Of a stretch of 64,000 nt of DNA, positions 22,687 to 34,360 are shown piece by piece (within the stretch, counting starts at the first letter, position 1; each line of letters starts with the position of its first letter). The stretch is taken from contig NC_092013.1 in NCBI RefSeq assembly GCF_042242105.1, forward strand, positions 14,191,618 through 14,255,617, read 5' to 3'. Below the pieces are notes generated by a model that was not told the origin of the DNA, did no database searches, and worked only from the letters and a program-made list of their open reading frames with translations. The position numbers and the translations under genes were made by a program. Source of the DNA: Pempheris klunzingeri (taxonomy: Eukaryota; Chordata; Actinopteri; Acropomatiformes; Pempheridae).

Positions 22687-25600
22687 TCAGTCATCGATGG
22701 TGGGGAGCCAAAATGCCTGGAAGGTCAGCAAGCATTCAAAATCTTGAGTCACATTACAAACATTTTAATTTGCTGGTGTTTTTCTGTGTGTGTGTGTGTG
22801 TGTGTGTGTAGTCTGTAAAGGTGAGGTGCCCTAGTTTCTTTCCCTTTTTACTTGAACCAAAAGAAACGTATCAGATTTACTGTCATGCTGTGTTGCTTTC
22901 TATTTTCACCTGCGTCTGCTGACAGGAGAAAATGAATTTAACTCTAAACTCAGTGCCGTGACAAGCTCACAGTCACTCACACGCACGGTTAACAGTTGTA
23001 TCAAGTATGTATGGTTTCACATTGTGGGCATCAAGGGTGTTATGAATGACACAGTAAGAAGTAGATTAAATCCATGAAATGCTCTTTTTAGTTACATCAC
23101 ATTACATAAACATGTTATTGGTGCTAAATTCCTTTTTTAAAAAATGTGTTAAACTACCTAATGCAGCTTCAGAACTCATCATTAAGGATTCATACTTCAG
23201 TAAGCTTTAGTCCACACTCACCATGTTGGAGCAGGCACTTGCAAACGTCATGAACTTGGGGTTGAACTGCAGGCACGTAATCGGCCCTGTGTGCTTCCCG
23301 TCTAATAAAGCCACCTTCATACCGCTCTCTGCATTCCACACGTGGATCTTTCCGTCCTCAGAGCCTGAAATATAACAATGATATATGGACATTTGATGAA
23401 AACATGACGGCCAACTCCTGCATTCTTTAAAGAATGCCTTTATTTGTCAAATTAATGATATTATAGATGATTTTAAGTTGTACAGATTAAGTCAAAATGT
23501 TGGTGTTATTCCTTCCATAACATAATGTGTGAATGTGTTTCCAAAACTGAAGACAACAACAAGAGAGAAATGGTGATCATAACTTACCGATCATAACAAA
23601 CTGAGAATCCGGAGTGAATGACGCCTCCAGTGTTACACCTTTACTGTTGTTGTAGCCCTGTGGGTAAAGGAACAGGAGCGTCCATGAGCAAGTATTTTCT
23701 GCACATTGGGACTGCCAACTGATGCTCGCCAACTTTTAAAAACCAGAATGAGAGCTCAAAAATGCCTTCACTGTTTTAATATGTGGAATTAAGTAATTGA
23801 TTTAATCACCAGTACGAGGGGTTTTCCAAACTTTGGTAATTTTCTCTGACACTGTGCTTACAGTGTGATTTAGATGTAAATTTGTCTCGGTGTTCTTTTC
23901 AGGATATAAATGTTTCCACACATCATGCGTGACGACGAGAGGTCTCTTACCCCAAAGGAATGTAGCACAGCCCCCTTAAAAGCATCTAAGACGCGAAGGG
24001 CTCCACCATTAGTAGAAAGAAGAATGAGTTTTCCGTCATTGCTAAACTTGAGTCCAGTCCACTCGCATGTCCGGTCATACTGAAGCTTGAAGGTTGCAAA
24101 GGGACCCTGTTGACATGAGGGATCGTGAATATAAAGCTATTTCCTTAAAATATTAGACAAATAGGCATCGTGAGTGGTCTCTCTCACACACAAAACAATT
24201 CTTACCTTGTCAAACGACCGCAGATCATAAAGTTTCACCATCTCTGAATTTATTCCAGCAGCAAAAATGAGGCCCTCTGGATCAAAGGAGCACACTGGCT
24301 TCCCCTGCAGGTGCATCAGACCCTAAGATTGACGAAAAGAGACAGTCAGTATCGGTTTTATTCCTTATTCCTGATGCTCACCAAATCACAACAAACAGGA
24401 CCCACCTGGCAGTTTGGGGACCGCAAATCCCACAGCCTGATTGTTTTATCTAACGAGCCAGAAATAAATGTGTCATCCACAGGAGACATGGAGAGAGACG
24501 TCACTCTGGTCACAACAAAACAAGGAAAAATGAGAACAAGAGAACTTTCATCTCAACACTTAACATCAAATCCAGGCACAGACAGACCAGCATAAATGCA
24601 GTTCTCACCTTTTGTTATGTCCGGGAAAGTAGCGGATGTATTTGTTGTCATGAAGAGACAGGTACCGGATAGTATCTTTAAAAATAATAACACAATAACA
24701 ATGTCACACATCAAAAACGTCCAGCAACAGCAAGGACCAAGCTGGCATCCAAAAATGAAGTGTTTATAGGCGGGTCTGATGAGCTGACTCAACCGTGGGC
24801 AAGGCAGTCACTTGTACAGTTAGCTCCTGTATGGGGCAGAATCACAGACCCTCAAACTGTACAAACAACTACCTCAGACCAAAGTGAGTAGTGTGTCCAC
24901 CGTGATCCAGCGGTGGTCCGCAGGGGTATGGCGTCCAGTAAACATCAACCACTGTCATAACACATATAATACTGACGAATACATCATGTCAAGATGTTTG
25001 GATTTATTTTATTAGATTGATTGAGATATAAATGTTGTTTCTGCCTGTACTACAGTGAAGCACTTTAATCCTGTGAACGTACACAATAGTCCTAGCTGAG
25101 TGAAATGCACATTAAATAACTGGCCCTATATTGCCATAATTAGTGACCACATATTTCTCATCATCATGCATATTACACATGCATCGAGGCAAAAATATCA
25201 TTCCTTGATGAATCTAATAGGCTACACCAACATTATCTCCTTGAGCACAAACTGAAACTTGTTCATGCTACGTTACCAAACAAAAACTACCAACAACTAT
25301 TTGTGCATCAACATACCATCAATTTTGTTGGAACTGTAGACCACAGTGTTTGCAGCATGTGTGTACCGGATCAGATCCACTCCATACTTTTTACTGTAGA
25401 GGGTCCTCTTGGGTCTGCCATAAATCACATAATGTAAGGGGAAAGGAAATTAGTGAGTAACCACTTTAATCAATAAAAGATATCAAATTGTGCTGGCAAA
25501 TAACCTAGTCCCTAATCATGACATTTATTTACTTTTAAAGAAAATACCAAGACGTCAAAAGTTAAAGCCTTAGATACTCTTTGATTTAAATCCTTATGTA

Positions 25601-26520
25601 CCAAATACTGAGAGATGTTTTTGGCTACAATGGTCAGCAAATTGGAGACACTGCATTGAGCTCTGACATTTAATTATGAGCATGTATTGTTTTAACCCAT
25701 AAAAGAAATAAATACTGATCACGGAGAGGAAGCAAGTAGCAATTATGCTCATTGTTAGTTACTTTATCTTTTAATAGATCAGCTATTTGTTCCACAAAAT
25801 GTCAGAAAACTGTAAATAAATGCCTGGCACAATTTCAAATAGCTTGTTTTGTCTACCCAATGCTCTACAACACCATGATATTCAATTTGCAAAGATATAA
25901 GACAGAAAAATGCAGATTAGTTCACATTTGAGAGGCTGGAACCACCAAATAAACTAAATTACTATTTGGATTAATCAGTTACCACAATATCAAAATTGTT
26001 GGTGATTCATCGCATGTGAATCAACCTATCAATTCAACACTAATCGCAATCTTGGCCTCTCAATCAAAAATACTGACGATTACATTACTTACTTTCATTA
26101 CTCCACCAGTGTTGGGATTTTAATTGTGCAACTTTGTCGAGTAATTCTAACAGATTAAGACCTACTTCTAACAGTATATCAAGCTACTAACAAACATAAA
26201 TTTGGATGTTGCATGTGTTTTCAGACTGATGCACACAGAAAGGTTTCATCTCATACAGTCGCTGCAGAGTATTATCGCAGTGCAGCAGGCCTCGCTAGCT
26301 AACATAGCAAGGAGCTAACGTCAAAAACAAGAGAGGAAAACGGACAAAACGGCTCTTACTTTCCCTCCTGGCAGTCGTACAAGACCAAGGAATCGTCGTC
26401 GCTGCTGGAAATAATTGTTTCTCCGTTTGAACTGAAGTCGAAGCAATTAATTTTGTCTGAGTTTTCTCGAAACACCTTAGCAACTCTGAAGCTCCGCAGC
26501 ACATTGTCCGTCAGCTTCAT
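22687..26520 (-). CDS. wdr82: WD repeat protein WDR82 (SET1/COMPASS and PNUTS-PP1 subunit)
   Basis: WDR82 is a nuclear WD40 protein that links the SETD1 H3K4 methyltransferases to RNA polymerase II phosphorylated on Ser5, and is also part of a PP1-PNUTS complex in transcription termination. Nine exons (26360-26520, 25317-25414, 24609-24675, 24406-24505, 24206-24322, 23951-24106, 23588-23657, 23222-23364, 22687-22716) join to exactly 313 residues, the human length. Start [11 protein letters not shown] and end FWLPTIDD match the family, as do [51 protein letters not shown] and [18 protein letters not shown]. The last exon codes only nine residues. An intron carries a let-7 hairpin on the same strand. 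Its promoter faces rightwards towards a small candidate exon at 27087. Confidence 0.97.
22785..22809. repeat. (TG)n microsatellite
   Basis: About 25 bases of TG dinucleotide lie in the last intron of wdr82. Confidence 0.9.
24797..24880 (-). ncRNA. let-7j: let-7 family microRNA precursor (let-7j/let-7g type)
   Basis: The minus strand carries TGAGGTAGTTGTTTGTACAG at the start of a 22-nt mature sequence (24855-24876), with the let-7 seed GAGGTAG. The 3' arm CTGTACAAGTGACTGCCTTG (24799-24819) pairs with it, and the loop contains TGAGGGTCTGTGATT and ACAGGAGCTAA, closely following the human let-7g precursor. The mature strand differs from let-7g at one position (T for A at base 10), which as I recall is zebrafish let-7j. 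It lies in the wdr82 intron between exons 25317-25414 and 24609-24675, sense to the gene; human let-7g is also in a WDR82 intron. It is probably processed from the wdr82 transcript. Confidence 0.93.
25765..26045. repeat. Damaged copy of the ATTAATC/ATGTCAGAAAA repeat
   Basis: Phrases such as 'ttccacaaaatgtcagaaaactgt', 'acaccatgatattcaatttgca' and 'gattaatcagttaccacaatatcaaaat' match the body of the TIR element seen at 315-2297. The terminal repeats are eroded. It lies in the first intron of wdr82. Confidence 0.5.
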
Positions 26521-27086
26521 GATGGCCTCTGTGTCTGAGGGGAAGCAGGCCCTCGGTTTACTTTAAATCCACCTACAAGTGTCACTTATGGCAACTCGTA
26601 TAAATACATGGACTGCGATGGTGCGAACAGTTTTGTTTTATAGGCGTATAGTTCAAAAACAACGACGAAAGCCCGCCTGTGGTACTTCTGGTCCACGGGA
26701 GTGAGGGGAAAAGCACCGCCTTCACCACGACGGTGACGCGCAAATTCATCATCAGGCACGCGCACTGACCGGAAACCACATGGGTTATCGCGATAGTTGG
26801 GAAATCAGCCATGGTCCCATGAGCAGACAGCAACAGAAACAACACGGGATAAATAGGCGATAGCGTTACGGTGAATTACAAAGAAAAACACCGCTCACAG
26901 AGGCAAGTTGAGACTAAGTTGATATTTTGCTCTTGACTGCCACCTGCGCCCGTTTGAGCAATTTACAGCTGCATTTGTCCTTCTGAAAAGTGTTTGGTCC
27001 AGCACTTTCTGACACATTTGGCACTTTTGTGTTAGTCAGCCTGTTCTGTCTTCTGTCAGCTTCCAGGTTTTGCTCCACGCAGCGAA

Positions 27087-27149
27087 ATGGACGCAGGAGA
27101 CGTGAAGAAGAAAATAACAGCAGGAGCTTCTACCTCACAGAAAGGGAAG
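27087..27149 (+). other. Candidate first exon divergent from wdr82
   Basis: An ATG in fair context (gcgaaATGG) opens MDAGDVKKKITAGASTSQKG and ends at AAG|GTATGA, a good donor in phase 0. It lies about 570 bases from the wdr82 start codon in opposite orientation, so the two may share a bidirectional promoter. I do not recognise the peptide, and I cannot find a matching downstream exon before glyctk at 29123. It could be an alternative upstream exon of glyctk, another gene, or a non-coding RNA. Confidence 0.25.
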
Positions 27150-29122
27150 GTATGAACCAACTTTATTAAATATCAAGAGCGCGCACGTTTGGTGTAGAAG
27201 ATCGACGGTAACCACGGCAACGGCCATGAAACGTCACAACTGTTCAGGCTCGTGTCAGTAAAAATAGAATCCATCAGTTCGTGGGAACGTTCGATTCATC
27301 TTTAACCTTAACATTCTCTGTATTTTAAATTCAATCAGCAAATGTTAAGATAACGAGTGGTATGTTCAAAAACCTGTGTGCAAACCTGACAGCTGCTACT
27401 TGCTGAGGGGTGTGTGGTCATGTCCAGTCTGGTCTTCCCTGCATAAAAAGGATACGTTTTGTGAGATGAAAGGTTTGTCATGACAATGACATACACTAAA
27501 AGTAGGTGATGGTAATAGCAAACAAATGTTGATGTTATGTTTATTTTAGATTTTATAAATTATGTACTGTAAGGATACTAGGTGTGGATACAATCCTCTA
27601 TCACGGTACTTGTAGTTTTATTTGATTATTTGTATAAGTTTACTGCATGTCGTGATTAATACATTTTCTGGAAAATTAAAATTGAGAAATGTTCAATAGA
27701 TAAAATAAGCATATGAGGCTGTCTGTTTTGGCTCATCTAATACTTGTTTAATATTGGTCCAAAAGTCATATTGAAATGAAACATTGCTATTTAGTAGTCC
27801 TGCTCATTGAATTCTGAATGTCCACAATAGCCTCATACAACCAGAGATATGAAAGGATAAGACACTGATGATTGACCAATTTGCAGAAGTACTATTTCTT
27901 AGGGTATCTCAGGGTTTATAGGTGTCTTCACCAGTCAAAGAAAGCAAGACCTGCAACCAGTGTGCATATGAATTCAGAGTAAACACGCACCAGGTTGTGT
28001 ACCCTTTGAACTATGCACCATCAAAAGCTCCAAAGTCTGCCAGGTACAATGCTCATAAGCCGTGTTCACCGTCATACCAGAACATCATTAACTTCTTGTG
28101 TCACAGAACTCTTGTTTTGATGACCAAGGGACTACACAGAGACAAATGCGCAGTTGGCTGGTCACTTGTTTGATGTGTCCTGTGGTGCACTCAAGTCAAT
28201 CATTACACACATGGTACACAGTTCCAGTCGACCCCTGGTCACATTTTGCTACACTGCCTGACTACTGAGCCGGAGTGCACATAACAGGCTTCTGCAGGAA
28301 TCCACAGGCTTTACATCCCATTTGCAACATTCACAGGTAGGCAGCCTTATGAGTCTTCTAAAGAGGTTTTACAGGGGAATGTGTAACTGGCTTAGGATAA
28401 TCAGAAATCTATAAAAATTTGGTTTAATCTAAGGACAGAAAGTAGCCAATGTTTTCTTCTCAGCCTTTAAAAGTAAGCTGACACACGATACATTTATGTG
28501 AGTAGAATAGGTATACCACACACTCCCAAAGTCTTCAGATTTACCCACAGGTCGGCAGAGCTACCAATCTGTGAAAAGACTGTACAACTTATTAACCTGA
28601 AGTATAATATTACTATTTAAGCATACATCTTATATGCTACAAATGTCACTGGCATTTTAATCTTCAAACTGATTCCTCTTTCAAAGCACCATTATAGTAA
28701 GTAAAGTTGTGCCAGTCCCTCACCTTGACATAAATTTCCTTTTCAACAGTAATGACCTGACACCAACACAATCAATGCCATAATATAATGAATTTTGATA
28801 TATTGAGTCCATGCTGCCAGTTAGAATTGCAGAAATGTCAGTTCTTTGGAGAAGATTAGTGTGCACAATGATGAATAACTGAATATACAGCTAACCTTCT
28901 GATTCTTCAAAATGTATTTGAGAGGTAAAAGTGTCCGTCAAACAACAAAAAAGATTTGTGAATTACTGTAGAGTATCTGACCTTTTCCTCTCTGCATATT
29001 GTCATATTCTGTGTGTGTGGTGTTTTTAAAAGATCGAGGTTTTTGTGGTAACTGGCTTTATAAACTGTGGTTTGAATTCTTAATCCCTCAGACAATTTCT
29101 GCTCAGACCTACTGAACTGTCC
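27150..29122. other. Spacer between wdr82 and glyctk
   Basis: No recognisable protein is coded here. One 83-codon plus-strand ORF (27922-28173) has no family features. No repeat that I can name is present. The 3' part contains the glyctk promoter and 5' UTR. Confidence 0.4.
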
Positions 29123-30968
29123 ATGGCCCGTGTTCTTTCCCTGTTCCGGCCTCAGCCCTTTCTGGCCCTCGCGGGCAGGAGAAAACCTACATTGTGCAAA
29201 ATGTCAATGGACTCACGGGCACGAGAGGTGTTTGCAGCTGCAGTGGGAGCTGTGCAGCCAGACGCCGTGGTCCGGCAGAGTATAGTGCGCAAGGAGGACT
29301 CAGTCACTATCGATGGTCACAAATTCACACTTAAACACAACCTGCACTTGGTGGGCTTTGGAAAAGCTGTGCTGGGTATGGCTGCCGAGGCAGAGAGGAT
29401 TGTGGGGGATCACTTAGTGAAAGGAATAATAAGCGTGCCACATGGGATTCAGCAGACATTACAGCAGCATGGGAAAGTGTAAGCAAAAGTCCTAGGATGT
29501 TAACATGTTTAAGTATTACACTAAAAATAAGATCATGTAGCATAATATATGTTTTTCTCCTCCATCACAGCCATCTGTTATTAAAAGAAAACAGTTGCAT
29601 CAAAGTAATGGAGGGAGCTAAACACAACTTGCCTGATGATGATGCCCAGAAGGCAGCTGAAGAGATCAAGCAGTTAGCCAGTAGCCTGACGGAGAAAGAC
29701 CTGCTACTTGTACTGATTTCAGGTAGACATCCTTATTTTCTTTTTCTTTACAAAATCATACCTTGAAATGTAAATCTTCAATACAAGGTGGCGAAATTTT
29801 GTCTAGGTGGAGGCTCCGCGCTATTACCTGCGCCTATTGCACCAATCTCCTTGCAAGAGAAACTGGAGGTTACCCGCAAACTTGCGGCTGCTGGTGCCAC
29901 TATTCAGGAACTGAACACCGTGCGACGCGCCCTGTCATTCTTGAAGGGCGGAGGGCTTGCACAGTTTGCTCACCCTGCCCAGGTAATATCCTTTTCTTTA
30001 TTCAACATTTTATTATGGGGGAGAACTCATTCCTGCGTTGTACCTCCAATATCACTCCTCTATTCACTACTTCACAGGTGGCTGGGCTGATATTGTCCGA
30101 TGTAATTGGGGACCCTCTAGACTTGATCGCCAGTGGCCCCACAGTGAATAGTGAGGTGTGGCCTGAGGAAGTTTTGTCAATCCTTGAACGTTACAAGCTG
30201 TTGGAGTCTCTACCAGCCTCAGTAAAGGATGTCCTTGGGAGACCACATCCCCGTGGGAGTGAGAATATGGATAAATCCGATACGTCAGGACGTGTTCTCA
30301 ACGTTGTGATCGGCTCCAACAGCGTCGCCCTGAAGAGCGCAGGTCTCCGTGCTCGAGAGCTAGGTTTCCGCCCTGTCGTGCTGGCACCAGGAGTGTGTGG
30401 TGATGTAAGGTCAGTATCCAGACTCTATGGCCTCCTGGCTCGCTTCGCCTGTGCTCGAGAGGAACCTCCTCCAGAGATTGCCGCTGAGGTGCTGAGGCTG
30501 GGGCCTGAAGTAGGTGTGGAGAGCTGGGACCTCTGCCGTACCATGCAGGTCTTGGGTGAGGGGCGTACAGAAGGATGGGGCTCCACGTGTCTGTTAGCTG
30601 GAGGGGAGCCCACTGTGGAGCTGACAGGTAAAGGTAGAGGTGGTCGAAACCAGGAGCTGGCTTTGCGAGTGGGACTGGAGATGAGAGGCATGAAGCTCCC
30701 GCCTAATGGTCCTGTGTTCCTGAGTGGTGGAACTGATGGTCAGGATGGGCCCACTGAGGCGGCAGGGGCCATCACTGATGGGGGGCTGTATGAAGAGGCA
30801 CAGGCACAAGGACTGGACATAGACAACTTCCTTACCAACAATGATTCTTACACTTTTTTCACACAGCTTTCTGCTGGGCAGCGCTTACTTGTGCCTGGTC
30901 TAACCTGCACCAATGTGATGGATGTGCATATGCTTCTTATTCCACCAATTCCCATTAACATACATTGA
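29123..30968 (+). CDS. glyctk: Glycerate kinase (GLYCTK)
   Basis: GLYCTK phosphorylates D-glycerate to 2-phosphoglycerate in serine and fructose catabolism; its loss causes D-glyceric aciduria in humans. Four exons (29123-29478, 29571-29722, 29807-29982, 30078-30968) join to 524 residues, against 523 in human. Residues 1-30 are Arg-rich without acids ([20 protein letters not shown]), as expected of a mitochondrial presequence; a second in-frame Met ([12 protein letters not shown]) could give a cytosolic form. Landmarks in order: [77 protein letters not shown], then the MOFRL-type C-terminal part with [26 protein letters not shown] and [23 protein letters not shown] follows at 30980. The wdr82-glyctk adjacency is shared with human. 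Confidence 0.97.
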
Positions 30969-30979
30969 TTCCGAAGCAC

Positions 30980-30985
30980 AATAAA
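30980..30985 (+). terminator. Poly(A) signal of glyctk
   Basis: AATAAA lies only 12 bases after the stop codon, predicting a very short 3' UTR. Confidence 0.6.
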
Positions 30986-31445
30986 GAAAATTATTAAAGT
31001 CTAGTGAATCTGGATAAATAAAGTATTCTGTCTATCTGACTTGGTATTGTAGTACTTGTTTATTTAACTCTCTCATCATTTTTGGCCTTTATCTGTGAAA
31101 TTCTTTGTAAATCTATATTAAAGAAAGACTAGTATTGTTATATTAAATTATAACAACCACACAGTATAAGATAAGAGTCGACTTAAAAAAAGTCACCAGT
31201 TTTGTTATCAGCATTGAGGTTTCCACAGGGAACAAAAAGCTTATAAATAGTGGACTTGCTGATTATCCTTTTTTAAATCACTGCAGCGCCATCTCTCTAG
31301 CATCTACAAACAACAATGACATCAGTGTTTTCATACACAACAAATTTAATATCAATCAAGCTATTTGCACCAAACTTCCACAGTTGTGTTTTCGTCCAGC
31401 TTTGCTCCTGGTCTCTTAAATACACTAAATATTAAGATACATTTA

Positions 31446-32634
31446 CAGTGCTGTGAAAAAGTATTTGCCCCCTTACAGATTTCTTCTGTTTTTGCTTTTT
31501 TGTCACACTTACATGTTTCAGATCAAATTTTAATATCAGACATAGATGACCTGAGTAAACACAAAAAGCAGTTTTTAAATGATGATTTTATATATTAAGG
31601 GACGAAAGCTATCCAAACCAACCTGGCCCTATGTGAAAAAGTAATTGCCCCCTAAACCTAATAACTGGTTGTGTCACCCTTGGCGGCAACAACTGCAATC
31701 AAGCATTTGCAATAACTGGCGATGAGTCTTTCACATCGCTGTGGGGGAATTTTGGCCCACTCTTCTTTGCAGAATTGTCTTAATTCAGCCACATTGGAGG
31801 GTTTTCGAGGATGAACGGCCTGTTTAAAGTCATGCTACAGCATCTCAATCGGATTTAAGTCCGGACTTTGACTAGGTCACTCCAAAACCTTCATTTTGTT
31901 TCACCTTGGAACTCTCCCATGGAGGCCATTTTTGCCCAGTGTCTTTCTTATTGTTGAATCATGGACACTGACCTTAACTGAGGCAAGTGAGGCCTGCAGT
32001 GCTTTAGATGTTGTTTGGGGTTCTTTTGTGACCTCCTGCATGAGACGTTGATGCACTCTTGGAGTCATTTTGGTAGGCCGGTAGTCCTGGGAAGGTTCAC
32101 CACTGCTCCATGTTTTCTCCGTTCGGGGATAATGGCTCTCACTGTTGTTCTCTGGAGTCCCAAAGCCTTAGAAATGGCTTTGTAACCCTTTCCAGACTGA
32201 TAGATGTCAATAACTTTGTTTCTTGTCTGTTCTTGAATTGCTTTAGATCGGGGCATGATGAGTTGCATTTTGAGATCTTTCAGCCTACTTCATGTTGTCT
32301 ATTTAAGTGATTTCTTGATTCTACAGCTCTGGCAGTAATCAGGCCTGGGTGTGGCAAGTGAAATTGAACTCAGCTTTCAAAAATGTGGTTAATCACAGTT
32401 AATTCATGATTTAACAAGGAGGGGGCAATTACTTTTTCACATAGGGCCAGGTTGGTTTGGATAGCTTTTTTCCCTTAATAAATGAAATCATCATTTAAAA
32501 ACTGCTTTTTGTGTTTACTCAAGTCATCTATGTCTGATATTAAAATTGGTTTGATGATCTGAAACATGTAAGTGTGACAATAAAGCAAAAACAGAAGAAA
32601 TCTGTAAGGGGGCAAATACTTTTTCACACCACTG
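31446..32634 (-). mobile_element. Internally deleted Tc1/mariner transposon
   Basis: The element is bounded by TA dinucleotides and has long inverted ends of about 210 bp (31446-31652 and 32422-32634), beginning CAGTG and containing GTGAAAAAGTATTTGCCCCC. On the minus strand, 32065-32268 encodes a transposase N-terminus (MPRSKAIQEQTRNKVIDIYQ, then YKAISKALGLQRTTVRAII), the paired-type helix-turn-helix. The other end of the coding region survives at about 31670-31840 (HDFKQAVHPRKPSNVAELRQ, then QRCERLIASYC). The central DDE catalytic domain is missing and a TAG interrupts the C-terminal piece, so it is non-autonomous. A second pair of GTGAAAAAGTAATTGCCCCC words sits at the inner edges of the two arms. 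Confidence 0.92.
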
Positions 32635-32829
32635 TAAATAAACTTAAATATATTTAAAATATGCTAATGATTTTATCGTTCAGTTCCTTTGACAAAGACT
32701 ATAACTGAACATTTCTGTAAATACACACTGCAGTACACTGTCATGTACTACAGACTTCACCATTATAACTGAATTATAACTTCTCAGTTATAATAGCTGA
32801 CTATAACATGGGTCATAAAGGGCACATGA

Positions 32830-33690
32830 AAGCTTGACTTTCTCATGTTTTATTATTTCACATTAAATCAGTTTAACCTTTTTGACACATTGGAAAAATG
32901 AAATGAGTTTGTATGTACTGAGCATAAAGATATGAAGCAAAGAGGCACTTTGGTAGCACTGAACAGCCTTTATTTTACCAAATATGGGTAGGTTGGTTTC
33001 AGCTTTGCATATCTGAACGTTGCAGTGTTTTACCCATTCTTTGCAAAACTGCTCAAAAGCACCTTTGAGTGACATGGGTTTGGAATGAATAGAAATGTTC
33101 ACATCCAGCTTAGACTGAGTTGGATTGAGGTGTAAGTATTGATTTGACCACACAGGACATTGACACACTTGTTTTTAAACCATTTTGGCTTCGTTTTCTT
33201 GCAAAGTGCAGCAGGTTTTCCTTTAAGTGTTCATTTTACACTCCATCATCAAAAGCCACTGGGGCCTGCTGTACTGGTGATATGTGGGACAGCCTACATC
33301 TTCTGCAAGTTTCCCCTCTGGTAGCTCTGGTTAAGTTACAACTGGTGAAGCATTCAGGCAAAAAGATGTAAGTGTGGCGTGTCCTTACTGCACCATGGTG
33401 CCGTTCTCATCAATATTCAGTGCCTTCTGGATTGTGTTGTATCCTTTCCTGAATTCTTTTGTTAAACATTTCTTATGGAAGTCTCTTTGTCCGCATTATG
33501 TAGTTCAGATAAATATGGCAAAATCATGTCACACATCGATGATTTTCATTCAAATTGTGCACTTCAGATGAGTCAAACAGGGAGAGTGTGCAATCAATTA
33601 TTTTGTATTTTACATTTGTAACTAATTTTGATTTGTAGGGATCTGGGGGAGGGGTTAAATACTTTAGATAGGCACTCTATCCTGCTCATT
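32830..33690. repeat. Probable unresolved dispersed repeat
   Basis: This stretch reads like one of the long non-coding DNA elements of fish, for instance 'tagcactgaacagcctttattttacca' and the final 'gtagggatctgggggaggggttaaatacttt'. I find no inverted ends or transposase and cannot name a family. It may be plain intergenic DNA. Confidence 0.25.
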
Positions 33691-34265
33691 AAGTGCACAA
33701 AATGCTCAATCCATGTTATGAGAGTATTCCGGACCATGTGTATGAGCTTGGAAAATAGCATTAATAGAAATAACCCTGTGCACCGCTGAATCTAGCTATT
33801 CGTCACTAGGCACACGCACATCATTCACTTACTCCTGTTGATGCAATTCAGGATGACCATTAAAAAAACACATGATCCTGTGTGTCCCACTGTATTTTTT
33901 TCTTTCATACATCATTCAAATCAAGTTAAATTATTTTACTTGTTAATGGTCAAAATAAAATTAAATTTAAAAAAAAATCACATCAGCTATCAGAACTGGG
34001 GTTCTTGAAGAAACACGCAAACCCATAAATATTTTTACATTTGTACAGAAACCTCATGAGTTGTCCATTAAGCCAGCAAGATCAATTTAGGCTTTTATGC
34101 AGAGGGGTTCTGCTTCACGACCAATATTGACAGGCCAAAATAAACATCTCACAGCACTATATAATTAAGTGGATATCAGTGTGACAGTTGGTACGCAGGG
34201 TAAACAATAAGAGATGTTTCTCTGACGCGTCACCTGAAGGTGAATGCATCTTACACTAAAGATGC

Positions 34266-34271
34266 TTTATT
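34266..34271 (-). terminator. Poly(A) signal of the small membrane-protein gene
   Basis: The minus strand reads AATAAA about 90 bases beyond the predicted stop codon. Confidence 0.5.
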
Positions 34272-34360
34272 ATCAGCAACCCAGTGTTGTGGACCCAATG
34301 TCTCTGGGAGATGTAAACTGGCCCGCTGTCTCTTGAATAAAGTCCAACAATGTCGTCCTG

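Noticed and set aside
27150-29122. Possible mir-135 homologue near glyctk, as in human
   Set aside because: I looked by eye for TATGGCTTTTTATTCC on both strands and did not see it.
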